64,000 nucleotides of DNA. It comes from Anoplopoma fimbria. Lineage: Eukaryota; Chordata; Actinopteri; Perciformes; Anoplopomatidae. Below the pieces are notes generated by a model, which saw only the letters and a list, made by a program, of their open reading frames with translations, had not been told where the DNA came from and did no database searches. The stretch covers positions 16,493,971-16,557,970 of the forward strand of contig NC_072472.1 in assembly GCF_027596085.1 (NCBI RefSeq), written 5' to 3'. Positions 10,518 through 29,107 of this stretch are shown piece by piece. The translations under genes were made by a program, and so were the position numbers. Position 1 is the first letter of the stretch. Each line of letters starts with the position of its first letter.

Positions 10518-12152
10518 CAGTGGGTACGGAAAGTATTCAGACCCCTTTAAATTTTTCACCCTTTGTTTCATTGCAGCCATTTCCTAAAATCAAAAAAGTT
10601 TATTTTTTTTCGCATTAATGTACACTCAGCAACCCATCTTGACAGAAAAAAACAGAAATGTAGAAATTTTTGCAAATTTATTAAAAAAGAAAAACTGAAA
10701 TATCACATGGTCATAAGTATTCAGACCCTTTGCTCAGTATTGAGTAGAAGCACCCTTTTGAGCTAGTACAGCCATGAGTCTTCTTGGGAATGATGCAACA
10801 AGTTTCTCACACCTGGATTTGGGGATCCTCTGCCATTCTTCCTTGCAGATCCTCTCCAGTTCTGTCAGGTTGGATGGTGAACGTTGGTGGACAGCCATTT
10901 TCAGGTCTCTCCAGAGATGCTCAATTGGGTTTAGGTCAGGGCTCTGGCTGGGCCAGTCAAGAATGGTCACAGACTTGTTCCGAAGCCACTCCTTTGTTAT
11001 TTTAGCTGTGTGCTTCGGGTCATTGTCTTGTTGGAAGGTGAACCTTCGGCCCAGTCTGAGGTCCTGAGCACTCTGGAGGAGGTTTTCTTCCAGGATATCT
11101 CTGTACTTGGCCGCATTCATCTTTCCTTCAATTGCAACCAGTCGTCCTGTCCCTGCAGCTGAAAAACACCCCCATAGCATGATGCTGCCACCACCATGTT
11201 TCACTGTTGGGATTGTATTGGGCAGGTGATGAGCAGTGCCTGGTTTTCTCCACACATACCGCTTAGAATTAACGCCAAAAAGTTCAATCTTGGTCTCATC
11301 AGACCAGAGAATCTTATTTCTCATAGTTTGGGAGTCCTCCATGTGTTTTTTGGCAAACTCTATGCGGGCTTTCATATGTCTTGCACTGAGGAGAGGCTTC
11401 CGTCGGGCCACTCTGCCATAAAGCCCCGACTGGTGGAGGGCTGCAGTGATAGTTGACTTTGTGGAACTTTCTCCCATCTCCCTACTGCATCTCTGGAGCT
11501 CAGCCACAGTGATCTTTGGGTTCTTCTTTACCTCTCTCACCAAGGCTCTTCTCCCACGATTGCTCAGTTTGGCTGGACGGCCAGGTCTAAGAAGAGTTCT
11601 GGTCATCCCATACTTCTTCCATTTAAGGATTATGGAGGCCACTGTGCTCTTAGGAACCTTGAGTGCTGCAGAAATTCTTTTGTAACCTTGGCCAGATCTG
11701 TGCCTTGCCACAATTCTGTCTCTGAGCTCCTTGGGCAGTTCCTTCGACCTCATGATTCTCATTTGTTCTGACATGCACTGTGAGCTGTAAGGTCTTATAT
11801 AGACAGGTGTGTGCCTTTCCTAATCAAGTCCAATCAGTTTAATTAAACACAGCTGGACTCCAATGAAGGAGTAGAACCATCTCAAGGAGGATCAGAAGAA
11901 ATGGACAGCATGTGAGTTAAATATGAGTGTCACAGCAAAGGGTCTGAATACTTATGACCATGTGATATTTCAGTTTTTCTTTTTTAATAAATTTGCAAAA
12001 ATTTCTACATTTCTGTTTTTTTCTGTCAAGATGGGTTGCTGAGTGTACATTAATGCGAAAAAAAAAATGAACTTTTTCAATTTTAGCAAATGGCTGCAAT
12101 GAAACAAAGAGTGAAAAATTTAAAGGGGTCTGAATACTTTCCGTACCCACTG
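10518..12152 (-). mobile_element. Tc1-like IR/DR transposon, apparently complete
   Basis: A 1635-base element flanked by TA on both sides (10516-10517 and 12153-12154). Both ends read cagtgggtacggaaagtatt inward. Terminal inverted repeats of about 217 bases (10518-10734 and about 11934-12152) differ at only a handful of positions. Each repeat holds an outer and an inner direct repeat around aagtattcagaccc, the IR/DR layout known from Sleeping Beauty-type elements. The transposase frame fills the space between. It is inserted inside the right arm of the il18bp-promoter palindrome, so it is younger than that duplication. Confidence 0.93.
10734..11774 (-). CDS. Tc1 family transposase, intact DD34E
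   Basis: An uninterrupted 346-codon frame, close to the usual length of fish Tc1 transposases (about 340). It begins MSEQMRIMRSKELPKELRDR. Two helix-turn-helix segments of the paired-like DNA-binding region cover about residues 10-120, including a GRPAK motif near 65. The catalytic triad is D159 (LWSDETK), D250 (FQQDNDPKHT) and E285 (NPIEHLW), with 34 residues between the last two, and the glycine-rich box VKHGGGSIMLWG lies between. There is no stop or frameshift. Most fish Tc1 copies are broken, so this copy is either recent or under-decayed. Methionines at 5 and 8 are alternative starts. Function would be cut-and-paste transposition at TA. Confidence 0.95.
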   Translation of the reverse strand: MSEQMRIMRSKELPKELRDRIVARHRSGQGYKRISAALKVPKSTVASIILKWKKYGMTRTLLRPGRPAKLSNRGRRALVREVKKNPKITVAELQRCSREMGESSTKSTITAALHQSGLYGRVARRKPLLSARHMKARIEFAKKHMEDSQTMRNKILWSDETKIELFGVNSKRYVWRKPGTAHHLPNTIPTVKHGGGSIMLWGCFSAAGTGRLVAIEGKMNAAKYRDILEENLLQSAQDLRLGRRFTFQQDNDPKHTAKITKEWLRNKSVTILDWPSQSPDLNPIEHLWRDLKMAVHQRSPSNLTELERICKEEWQRIPKSRCEKLVASFPRRLMAVLAQKGASTQY

Positions 12153-12176
12153 TATATAGTGGTATAAACAGCAGTG

Positions 12177-12246
12177 TCAATAGCACCTTTAGAAATGTAT
12201 TTACTGAGAAAAATGGTGACATGTTCAATACTTATTTTACCCGCTG
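12177..12246. mobile_element. Truncated copy of the same MITE (one end only)
   Basis: The segment from tcaatagcacctttag to tacccgctg matches the right terminal repeat of the complete MITE at 10122-10191, with a few substitutions. It directly abuts the end of the inverted promoter copy. It is a half element, suggesting a recombination junction rather than a simple insertion. Confidence 0.8.
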
Positions 12247-12269
12247 TATATATCTCTCTCTATATATAG

Positions 12270-12312
<43 letters not shown>

Positions 12313-12475
12313 GCTAGCTAGATATATCTATATAGCTAGATATAGATATATCTAGATATATATATATAAATATAAATATTTTTATATCTAGCTATCTATA
12401 AATCTATCTTTCTATATATCTATCAATCTATCTATATCTATCGATCTATATATCTATCTCTCTCTCTCTCTACTA
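12247..12475. repeat. TA/TAGA/TC low-complexity tract
   Basis: Mixed TATA, TAGC, GATA and TCTATC simple repeats with several short self-complementary runs. No coding potential. Confidence 0.9.
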
Positions 12476-12479
12476 TTAT

Positions 12480-14073
12480 GTCATCCAGTGGACAATAACT
12501 TTCACTGTTGGAAAAATAAACCTCAAGGATGCAAAGACATGTACAGACGATCTAAACCATGTGACATTTATTAACTGAACTTGTTCAAAAACAATGACAA
12601 CAAAACAAAATGATCATGTTAGCCTTGTTGTACACAATCCCTTTTCTGTTTGAGTTGGAGGTCCAAGTGAAAGAGTTGGCATGTACTATGACCGGTACCT
12701 GCGACAAAAACAACCCCCTTCCAGCATCTTTGGACTAGAAAAATACACATATAAAGGGACCTTGGATTGAAAAGATCACATGAAAAATAAAGACACCATC
12801 AACACTCTCACTGATTTAAAGGATTATTCTACATTAAATTGTTTACTCTCTTCTAATCATATGTAGTTTTAACAGTCAATAGTTTTAGTCAAGTTACTAA
12901 CTGGTTTATGTTCACCAATATTTAAATTTCTTTCCTCTAGTGGTATTTAGCCAAAGAAGATAGTTTGGGTTTTAGTATGACAGGCTTTAAGACATCTCTG
13001 AGATTTCTGCTGCCACCACAATATAACAAACGTTAATTAAGTTTATTAAGTAGTGCTCAGCGTTGAAAAATTACATAAAAACAGCAACCCGTCACTCCCG
13101 GCATCTTGAATAATCTAGAGCACAAAAGTTTTACAGGAACCATTTATTTTGTTGAAAGTAGTTCCAAAGAAAATAGCTGGCACAGAAAACCCCAAACTAT
13201 CAATAAGGCAGGACACAACCACAGGTTAGACTTTTTTTCCTGGATTTACTATTTAAGTACAAGTATTTAATTGTGTGAATAAATACACAAGAGCTTGTTT
13301 GGTAGACGTGACATTCCTCCACTCATATAAACAAAGTGACTCAGATATTGTACAAAAGTCAAGGTCAAATTACATATGACTAGGTTTTGCCCATTGGTAC
13401 TGACGAGTGTCCACTAAGACATTTTGAAATCTTGTAACGTCCAGTTTCGTCTTATCAGCTACTGCATGAGGAATTCTCCGTTTATCTACAGTTAGCACCA
13501 CGATGATGATGCATCCCGTCACATGACGCATGACTGGCTGTGCTCAGGAAACTCTCTGATGTCACTTGAGTTCGTATGAGTGATTACATTAAATACGCAG
13601 TGGCAAAATGTCTCATCTGTGTAAATGTACTTTAGAGGCACAGGGAGCAATTACTTATGTTGATTTCCATTCAGTCTTTATTACTCATGTGTGAGTGATC
13701 AGACATGAGGATGAAAAAAATCCAGCATGATCATTTAATTAAGAATTAACAAACACTTAAGACATAAATTAGTAAAAAGCACCTCTCTAATGATTTTTAG
13801 AACCGCTTTACTAGGCCATAAGTTGCACAAACCAATTATCAAGGTGTGACACTGTGTGAAGCAAATCCTGGGGAAATGATAAGACATCCAAATTCAGGTT
13901 ACCGATAAAATTTAAATAAACTGTAAATAAAGAGAGTATGTGCCTATAAATATATACAAAAAGTATAGACACTTTTAATTGGTGTTTTAGTTCAATGTTA
14001 GGCCCTCAGTCTTTTGAGCCAGTGCATATCATCTCCGTATGGCGTGTGCGAGTCCATTTCTGACAGTCGCAGG
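12480..14073 (-). other. Probable 3' UTR and downstream region of rnf121
   Basis: AT-rich and without conserved open frames. Reverse-complement poly(A) signals (tttatt on +) occur near 12567 and 13145, so the rnf121 transcript could extend through much of this interval. Nothing else recognised. Confidence 0.45.
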
Positions 14074-21852
<7,779 letters not shown>

Positions 21853-22784
21853 CTTCGGAGTACTGCTTTACCGTTCCGGGCCATTAGCATTAGCCAAAAC
21901 CTAAGAGGGTGACATCCGGTCTGAAGTGGCGTTTATTTCTTCAAAATAAAAGTCGGGATTAATGTACTCATAGTGAAGCTGAGACTTTCTGTATTTGTTA
22001 TTTGTCAATGTGTCTAGTCAAGGTATACCTTGCAAGTTGTATTTAGTGTTGGATATGAATAAATATCAAACACTGATTTTTCCAAAACTGATATGTAGAC
22101 AGAGCTATTTAGAGAGGTTGATTTATTAAACTGTTTGTAACCTGTGAGAGGGTAAAACCCTATTTATTACATTTTATAGTTTCTTGAAGTGCTACTAAAA
22201 TTGATGATTATAGCTGTACTGGCTGTAACACCAGGTGACCTGCTAACACATGATTTATAGCCTTGCCATTTTGCTTATTTTGCATTGCAGACAATATGCA
22301 TCTTATAATGTATTATTGTAGTTATCATGCAGGGAGGGAAATACACATGAATCTTTGAGTCACACCTTGTTTATAACTTAAGGGACATTCATAAGTCGTT
22401 GTTGGGGATTTTTGTATATTGCAACACACAGCACATGTGAAGCAAACGTTATCCTGCTGTTGAAATAAGGAAGGATAATTACATGTTGTGAAGTTTGTTG
22501 TTTTGAAATATCCAATTTCCCGCCGGATTTGTCGACCGGAAGATGTAAATATCCCTGATTATGATGTGATTGGTTCAAAATAGTCTCCTCTGATTGGCTG
22601 AGCCGCTGTCACAGCCCAGCGTTACTGGCTGGTGGTTTGTTGGCGCCCTCGGTTTAAGATTCAACTGTGTGAGCCGGCTGTGCTCAGTGTAATAACCTGA
22701 TATAACAACTCTATACCAAAGTCGTTTTATTCGTTTAACAATTAACAACTTCCGTCTGAGGAAACCAGCTGCTTTGTTGCCAAC
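21853..22784. promoter_or_regulatory. Bidirectional rnf121/rrm1 promoter region
   Basis: About 930 bases separate the divergent start codons. On the rrm1 side, within 275 bases of its ATG, I see an E2F consensus TTTCCCGCC (22516-22524), an ETS-like accggaag (22535-22542) and two inverted CCAAT boxes gattgg (22568-22573 and 22592-22597). A second E2F-like ttggcgcc lies at 22640-22647. No TATA box is obvious. E2F control with CCAAT boxes fits an S-phase gene. Confidence 0.65.
22516..22524 (+). promoter_or_regulatory. rrm1: E2F site of rrm1
   Basis: TTTCCCGCC matches the E2F/DP consensus TTTSSCGC and lies 261 bases before the rrm1 ATG, beside ETS and CCAAT motifs. RRM1 is known to be induced at G1/S. 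Binding is inferred from the motif. Confidence 0.6.
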
Positions 22785-25700
22785 ATGCATGTCATTAAGA
22801 GAGGTAAAGTAGTTTAACTTCCTTGCAAATACTGTCGAGTAATGTATTGTTAGGATGCTGGGGATGTTGAGGTCCTGTAAAACTTTTAAAATGTATTTAA
22901 AATGAGATAAATGTTAATACTCCAAATAAACACTGCACACTAGTCTTCAGCTCAGTTTCTTTAATGTTAAAGAGTGTTTTTATGTTTCTTTGTGTGGTGT
23001 GTTTCCGTCTAGACACTAAACAAAGACTTGAGTTAGGAGAGGAACAAAGCTTATTTGTTCTTAGTTTGCAGGTTGGTTGCCTGCCTCTATTTTGAATAAC
23101 GTTTTGCATTAGTTTTTTAAAATCGAATCGACACTATCAAAGCAGAGACTTTAAATTACAATACAATGCAATACAAATACGCTGTGCAATAATAGTTATA
23201 ATAATTATTCTGTCTATATCTGTATATTTCAGTTATTGTGGATTCTTTACTGTTTTTTATTGCTCATTTGCTTATTTATAATACTCGTTTTGATCTTGGT
23301 TTTTTTTACTATCCTCTATGCTGCTGTTATCCTGTGAATTTCCCCGCTGCGGGACTAATAAAGGATTATCTTATTTTATCTTAAATTAATTATCACTTTA
23401 ATTTATCTCTATCCTTTGACGTTTTAACCTCACATACCTTTTTTTTTAATAGTAAATGCTTTGACAATTTTACTCTTTAATGAATGTGTGATTAGAGTGT
23501 TATAATAATGTTTCGCCTTTCTTCGTTAAGCAAGGTTTTGTTGTCATAACAACTGGTTAGACAGGTGTTGAGCGCTTCATCTGAGTTAATTGATCAGGAG
23601 AGGGAATCGATTTAAAAGCTAGGGCACTGGTATTACTTGAGTGTTTACCACAGTTATATTCATCAACTATCCTAAGAATTTGCCTCAAAATTGACTGAAT
23701 AAGTTTATATCATAACAAATAATGTGTTTTATACTTTTGTATTTTAGATGGACGCCAAGAGGGAATTACTTTTGATAAGATCACATCTCGCATTCAGAAG
23801 CTCTGCTATGGTCTCAACTGTGACTTTGTGGACCCTGTAAGTTCAAACCACTATAAAGTGACCTACCAACGCTAGATAAAGAAACATCAAGTAAAGTAAA
23901 TGAGTGACACTGTTGAATCCAATTCAGTGATATTCTACCACATGCAAGTGCCTTTTCTCTGTCTCTGCAGGCTCAGATTACAATGAAGGTGATCCAGGGT
24001 CTGTACAGTGGAGTCACCACGGTGGAGTTGGACACTCTGGCGGCAGAGACAGCTGCCACCCTCACCACCAAACATCCTGACTATGCACTGCTGGCAGCAC
24101 GAATTGCAGTTTCTAATCTTCACAAAGAAACCAAGAAAGTATTCAGTGGTGAGTAGATAATGTTTTAAGTTACCATAGAAAATACATTGCTCTATTGCAA
24201 GATGTGTGATTTTTATTTATTTAATGAATGTGTTATATAAATAATTATATTATAAATATGACTTTGCATTGAAATAAATACAATAAATAAATAACACCAT
24301 TAATGCACTATACATGAATTTAGCCATCTTACGGTAAATAATGATGCTGCACATTGTGGTATGGCGTTTTCCCTTTTATGAGAAACCCTGAGATGATTGA
24401 TTGTACATTGTTAAAGTGTTTAATTATGGGTACTGATATTCTGATATTCTTTGCTTTTGTAGATGTGATGGAAGACCTCTACAACTATGTGAACCCCTTA
24501 AATAAACGCCACTCGCCTATGATCTCCAAGGAGATGCTTGACGTTGTACTGGAAAACAAGGGTGTAAGTCACATTTGCTGTGGTTTTCTGTTCATGTTTT
24601 CAAATTTAAAGTCGTTTTACGTATGTTAAGCATTTTTTAACATAATTCATCCTCTATCCTTTGCAGCGCCTCAACTCAGCCATCATTTACGACAGAGACT
24701 TCTCCTACAACTTCTTTGGCTTTAAGGTAATTTATCTCATTTTACATTCAACATCTCAAGAAGATTCTTGGATCATAAATCTAATTTGTCCCTTTTGCTC
24801 TAACAGACTCTCGAGCGGTCGTATTTGTTGAAGATAAACGGCAAAGGTGAGAGCTGATTTTCCTTAAGCTTCTTGAGAAGTGTGTTTATGTGTGCAGAGA
24901 CTCACTGTCAAGAAACGTTTTTGTTTTTTTTATATTTGCAATTGTTTTTTTACTTAATCTCGTTTCTTTCTGTAGTTGCTGAGAGGCCCCAGCACATGCT
25001 AATGAGAGTGGCTGTCGGGATTCATCAAGGAGACATTGATGCAGCCATTGAGACCTACAACCTTCTGTCAGAGAAGTGGTTCACCCATGCCTCCCCTACT
25101 CTGTTCAATGCTGGCACCAACAGGCCACAGCTGTCAAGGTAATTTGAGCCAAGTTGACAAAATCTATGATGAGTTCTTCTTTTTTTTTCTCCTCCCAAAT
25201 CTAATGTGTTTTTTTGGTTTTTTTCCAGTTGCTTCTTGCTAGCCATGAAGGACGACAGCATCGACGGTATTTATGACACACTGAAGCAGTGTGCCCTCAT
25301 CTCCAAGACAGCTGGAGGTATTGGATTGGCTGTTAGCTGTATCAGAGCAACAGGCAGCTATATCGCTGGGGTGAGTTAAATGCACACCACAGGGATTCAA
25401 ATCTAGCAGATATAGAAAAGATATGGTTTTTTTGTGTTATTTATGTATTAATCACAGTGATTCTGGTTTTTTTTCAGACTAACGGCAATTCCAATGGGCT
25501 GGTTCCTATGCTTCGAGTCTACAACAATACAGCACGTTATGTCGACCAGGGTGGCAACAAGGTAGAGAATTGTAGCACGCCGTGTTATGGAGCTTGGGGT
25601 TGTTGCTCCAGAAACCCCTCTGGTAGTAAGTTTAATCACCTTGCTCTTTGTATTGGCTTGTTCAGAGACCTGGGGCCTTCGCTGTGTACCTGGAGCCGTG

Positions 25701-28700
25701 GCATTCGGATGTGTTTGACTTCTTAGAGTTGAAGAAGAACACTGGTAAAGAGGAGCAGAGGGCCAGAGACCTGTTCTTCGCAATGTGGATCCCAGACCTG
25801 TTTATGAAACGAGTGGAGCGCAACCAGGTGAATAGCTCAGGGAAAAACCTCCCTGACCCACATCGGTTGCAGTTTGAATTAAACTATATGTTCTGTAATC
25901 TATTTTATGTTTTATGGTGGGTGTGATAGTTTGAAGCTCCTGCTAAATCTTGAACATCCCAGAGGGGAAGTCTCATTGTTCCTCTCCCGCTCTTGTAGGA
26001 CTGGTCTCTAATGTGTCCCAGTGAATGTCCTGGGTTAGACGAATGCTGGGGAGAGGAGTTCGAGCAGCTCTACACTCGGTAAGACTGGCACACCAAACTC
26101 TGTTTTTAACAGACGGCTCATTTCTTAGGGGCTAAGTAACCTTTCCTATGTGTCCGGTTTTTCCTCAGCTATGAGAAGGAGGGCAGGGTTAAGCGTGTGG
26201 TGAAGGCGCAGCAGGTGTGGCACGCCATCATTGAGTCTCAGACAGAAACCGGTACACCATACATGCTCTACAAGGACGCCTGCAACAGGAAGAGCAACCA
26301 GCAGAATCTGGGCACCATAAAATCCAGCAATCTGTGCACAGAGATTGTAGAGTACACAAGCAAAGATGAGGTGAGCGGCAGGAGACGTTGTTGGTTCTGT
26401 AAAATTCAGCCATTACATTATTTTCTTAATGATAATTTATTTTTGTTCTTACTTCAACTCAGGTTGCGGTGTGTAATCTGGCATCTATTGCCCTCAACAT
26501 GTATGTCACCCCAGAAAAGACCTTTGACTTCAAAAAGCTAACATCTGTCACCAAAGTCATTGTCAAGAACCTGAACAAGATTATTGACATCAACTATTAC
26601 CCAGTGATTGAGGTATGCACCTTGCTTGATGTTGCTTCTCTACCATGCAACCAGGTTTTATGTGCTCTGTTAACAAATGGCTCCTCTGTCCTGCTTTACA
26701 GGCTGAGAGGTCTAACAAGCGTCACAGGCCGATTGGAATAGGTGTTCAGGGTCTGGCCGATGCCTTCATCCTCATGCGTTATCCCTTTGAAAGCCCAGAG
26801 GCCCAGCTGCTCAACATTCAGATCTTTGAGACCATTTACTACGCTGCCCTGGAGGCCAGCTGTGAGCTGGCAGCGGAGCTTGGCCCTTACGAAACCTACG
26901 CTGGCTCTCCTGTCAGCAAGGGAGTGAGTTGTTTTCACAATGTCTCCAATCCATCCTGGGGTACGGTTCAGTAGTTTAGGCTCTGTTTCTAACTCATTTT
27001 GTTTTCCAGATCCTTCAGTTTGACATGTGGGATAGAACCCCAACAGATCTCTGTGACTGGGAAACATTGAAGGCGAAAATTGCCAAGTAGGTCTTCCTGA
27101 ATGTCTTACCTTTTGGTAGCTCTACTGTACTGTATGTGGAGACTGTGGCTCATCTCTGCTTCCCCCTGTGTGTCCTAAGGCATGGTGTGAGGAACAGTCT
27201 GCTCTTGGCCCCCATGCCCACAGCTTCCACCGCCCAGATCCTGGGAAACAACGAATCCATTGAGGCCTACACTAGCAACATCTACACCCGCAGGGTGCTC
27301 TCGGGGGAGTTTCAGGTCGGCACTTAATGCATTCTCTTCTTTACGTCTCCAAAGTTGTGTGCCCATATATTTAAAGGTTGCTAAGTGTCTTTTCTGTGTC
27401 TTTGATAGATTGTGAATCCTCACCTGCTGAAGGACCTCACAGAGAGAGGACTGTGGAGTGAAGACATGAAGAACCAGCTGATTGCTCAGAACGGGTCTAT
27501 CCAGGTAAAGGATCACACTTAAAGGAACAGTGTGTAAGATTTAGTGGCATCTAGTGGTGAGTTGCAGATTGCAATAAACTGAATATCCCTCAGCTTACCA
27601 CTCCCATCCAAGGTGTGTTAGAGAACTATGGTAACCTTCACGTAGGGAAAGGTATCTTAAGGATTTTATTTCTACTAGGGGCTACCTTCATCAATACTCT
27701 GTTCTTCTACATGACTAAATAGTTGCTTTTTAAAACAAATACATTTGGAACAGAATTAAAATGTATAATAAAAAAACACTATTTATGTCGGGGCTTATCA
27801 ATACTCCGGTCTTAATAATTAATAATAATTAACACCAGGGCCCATTTAATACAGAGTTTCAGCACACATCCCTACCTTCAGATAACATAGAAACACAAAA
27901 GGCTCTTGCTAAAGCTAGAAATAAGTTTGTCCATTCTGGGCAACTGTAGAAACATAGCGGGCCGAAGATGGCGTACTTTGTTGAAGTGGACCTGCTCCAT
28001 ATGTAAATATAAATGTTTTTTTCTGTGCTATCGAAAACAGATTCTTAGTTTCAGTTGATTATACACTGAATAAAACATAGTTATGAATATTATATTCCAT
28101 TTCTGCAAATTATTCCCAACATTATTACACAATGTGCCTTCAATAAAATCGTAATTTCCATAAGAAGTATAAGAAGTGGTCGTAGTCACAGTTATGTAAC
28201 CCACTGGTTTGTCGACTGCTGTTCATGAACTGAAAAACACACTGTGGACGGGTTAAAGTTGAAGCATATCCTGCTTTGTCTATTTTACTCTAAATGGGAC
28301 CATCATTTACTAAATGGACACCATGCTGTATTGAAGATAACCTGAAACTAAAGATTGAGACCATAAACTCATATTTACAATATTTACTGAGGTAACAAAT
28401 CAAGTGAGAAATAGGGTCATTTTCTCATAGACTTCCATTCAATCTAACTTCTTTTTGCAACAACAGGAGTCGCCCTTTGCTGGCCATTAGAGAGAATGCA
28501 GGTTTAAGGCCACTATGGCTTCACTTTTCAGAACCAGTAGTTGCTACCTGCTGATTAAATTATTCATGAACATCGCTATAAATGTCACTATCAGTTTTTG
28601 GGTGATCAGCAATGTCTGACTTCTCCACACTCCACAGGATATTGAAGAGATCCCTGATGAACTGAAGCAGATGTATAAAACTGTGTGGGAGATCTCCCAG

Positions 28701-29107
28701 AAGACTGTCCTCAAGATGGCAGCAGATCGTGGTGCCTACATCGACCAGAGCCAGTCTCTAAACATCCACATTGCGGAGCCAAACTATGGCAAACTCACCA
28801 GCATGCACTTCTATGGTTGGCAGTTGGTAAGTCAGGACTGAGGGACAACAGGCTTGAGAGATGCTGTTTCAATGTGACAAGAAACAACGTCCTAATGTTG
28901 ATCTCCTTTTCTCTGCAGGGCCTGAAAACCGGCATGTACTACCTGCGGACTAAGCCTGCTGCCAACCCCATCCAGTTCACCCTCAACAAGGAGAAATTAA
29001 AGGACGCGCAGTCGACGAAGACCGATGAGGAGACCAAAGAGAGTAACACCGCTGCCATGGTGTGTTCCTTAGCGAACAAGGATGAGTGCCTCATGTGTGG
29101 TTCCTAA
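22785..29107 (+). CDS. rrm1: Ribonucleoside-diphosphate reductase large subunit
   Basis: Nineteen exons: 22785-22803, 23748-23836, 23971-24148, 24463-24563, 24667-24726, 24807-24846, 24976-25138, 25229-25370, 25478-25561, 25666-25827, 25999-26078, 26169-26370, 26463-26612, 26702-26923, 27010-27086, 27180-27315, 27409-27504, 28638-28826 and 28919-29107. The sum is 2379 bases, 792 residues, the same length as human RRM1, so numbering is shared. It is the large, catalytic and allosteric subunit of class Ia ribonucleotide reductase, reducing NDPs to dNDPs in the cytosol with RRM2 or RRM2B. Residues 1-92 are the ATP-cone activity site (starting [18 protein letters not shown]). Active-site C218, N427/C429/E431 (NLCTEIVEY) and C444 ([10 protein letters not shown]) are present. 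The C-terminal shuttle pair is in ECLMCGS. All catalytic residues are intact. Transcription is divergent from rnf121. Confidence 0.98.
23300..23395 (+). repeat. Non-LTR retroposon 3' end in rrm1 intron 1
   Basis: The segment 'ctgtgaatttccccgctgcg' followed by ggactaataaaggattatct and repeated TTATCTTA-type units is a familiar fish LINE 3' terminus with its short tandem tail. Recognised from memory. Confidence 0.6.
27520..28115 (+). repeat. Non-autonomous DNA element in rrm1 intron 17, right end missing
   Basis: The left end aaaggaacagtgtgtaagat, and an interior including 'ggtgagttgcagattgcaa' and 'gttatgaatattatattcc', match a repeat common in percomorph genomes as I recall it. Complete copies end in the complement of the left terminus; that end is absent here, so the copy is 3'-truncated. 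Confidence 0.6.
28190..28545. repeat. Second dispersed repeat in rrm1 intron 17
   Basis: Phrases such as 'gagaccataaactcatattt', 'cattttctcatagacttcc' and 'gagagaatgcaggtttaagg' belong to a repeat seen in many teleost introns. Together with the previous element it makes intron 17 by far the longest of the inner rrm1 introns. Confidence 0.55.

Larger units (their letters stand above)
9649..12176. repeat. Inverted duplication (palindrome) of il18bp upstream DNA
   Basis: The left arm (about 9649-9895) and right arm (about 10192-10517 continuing at 12153-12176) are reverse complements, separated by a MITE. Shared blocks include the 'ttaacttcccctacaccca' segment, the 'tggttacttaaatcaaacat' segment and the TATA-containing 'tataccactata' end. 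The right arm has two extra inserts: a retroposon tail (10286-10345) and the Tc1 transposon (10518-12152). Removing the Tc1 leaves a palindrome of roughly 0.9 kb. The left arm reaches to within about 33 bases of the il18bp ATG, so the right arm carries a second, opposite copy of its core promoter. Confidence 0.85.

Noticed and set aside
10784..11685. + strand frames across the Tc1 element
   Set aside because: Antisense to the intact transposase; common artefact in Tc1 copies.
12247..12475. Possible replication origin or matrix-attachment site in TA-rich DNA
   Set aside because: Simple repeats alone do not support such a function.
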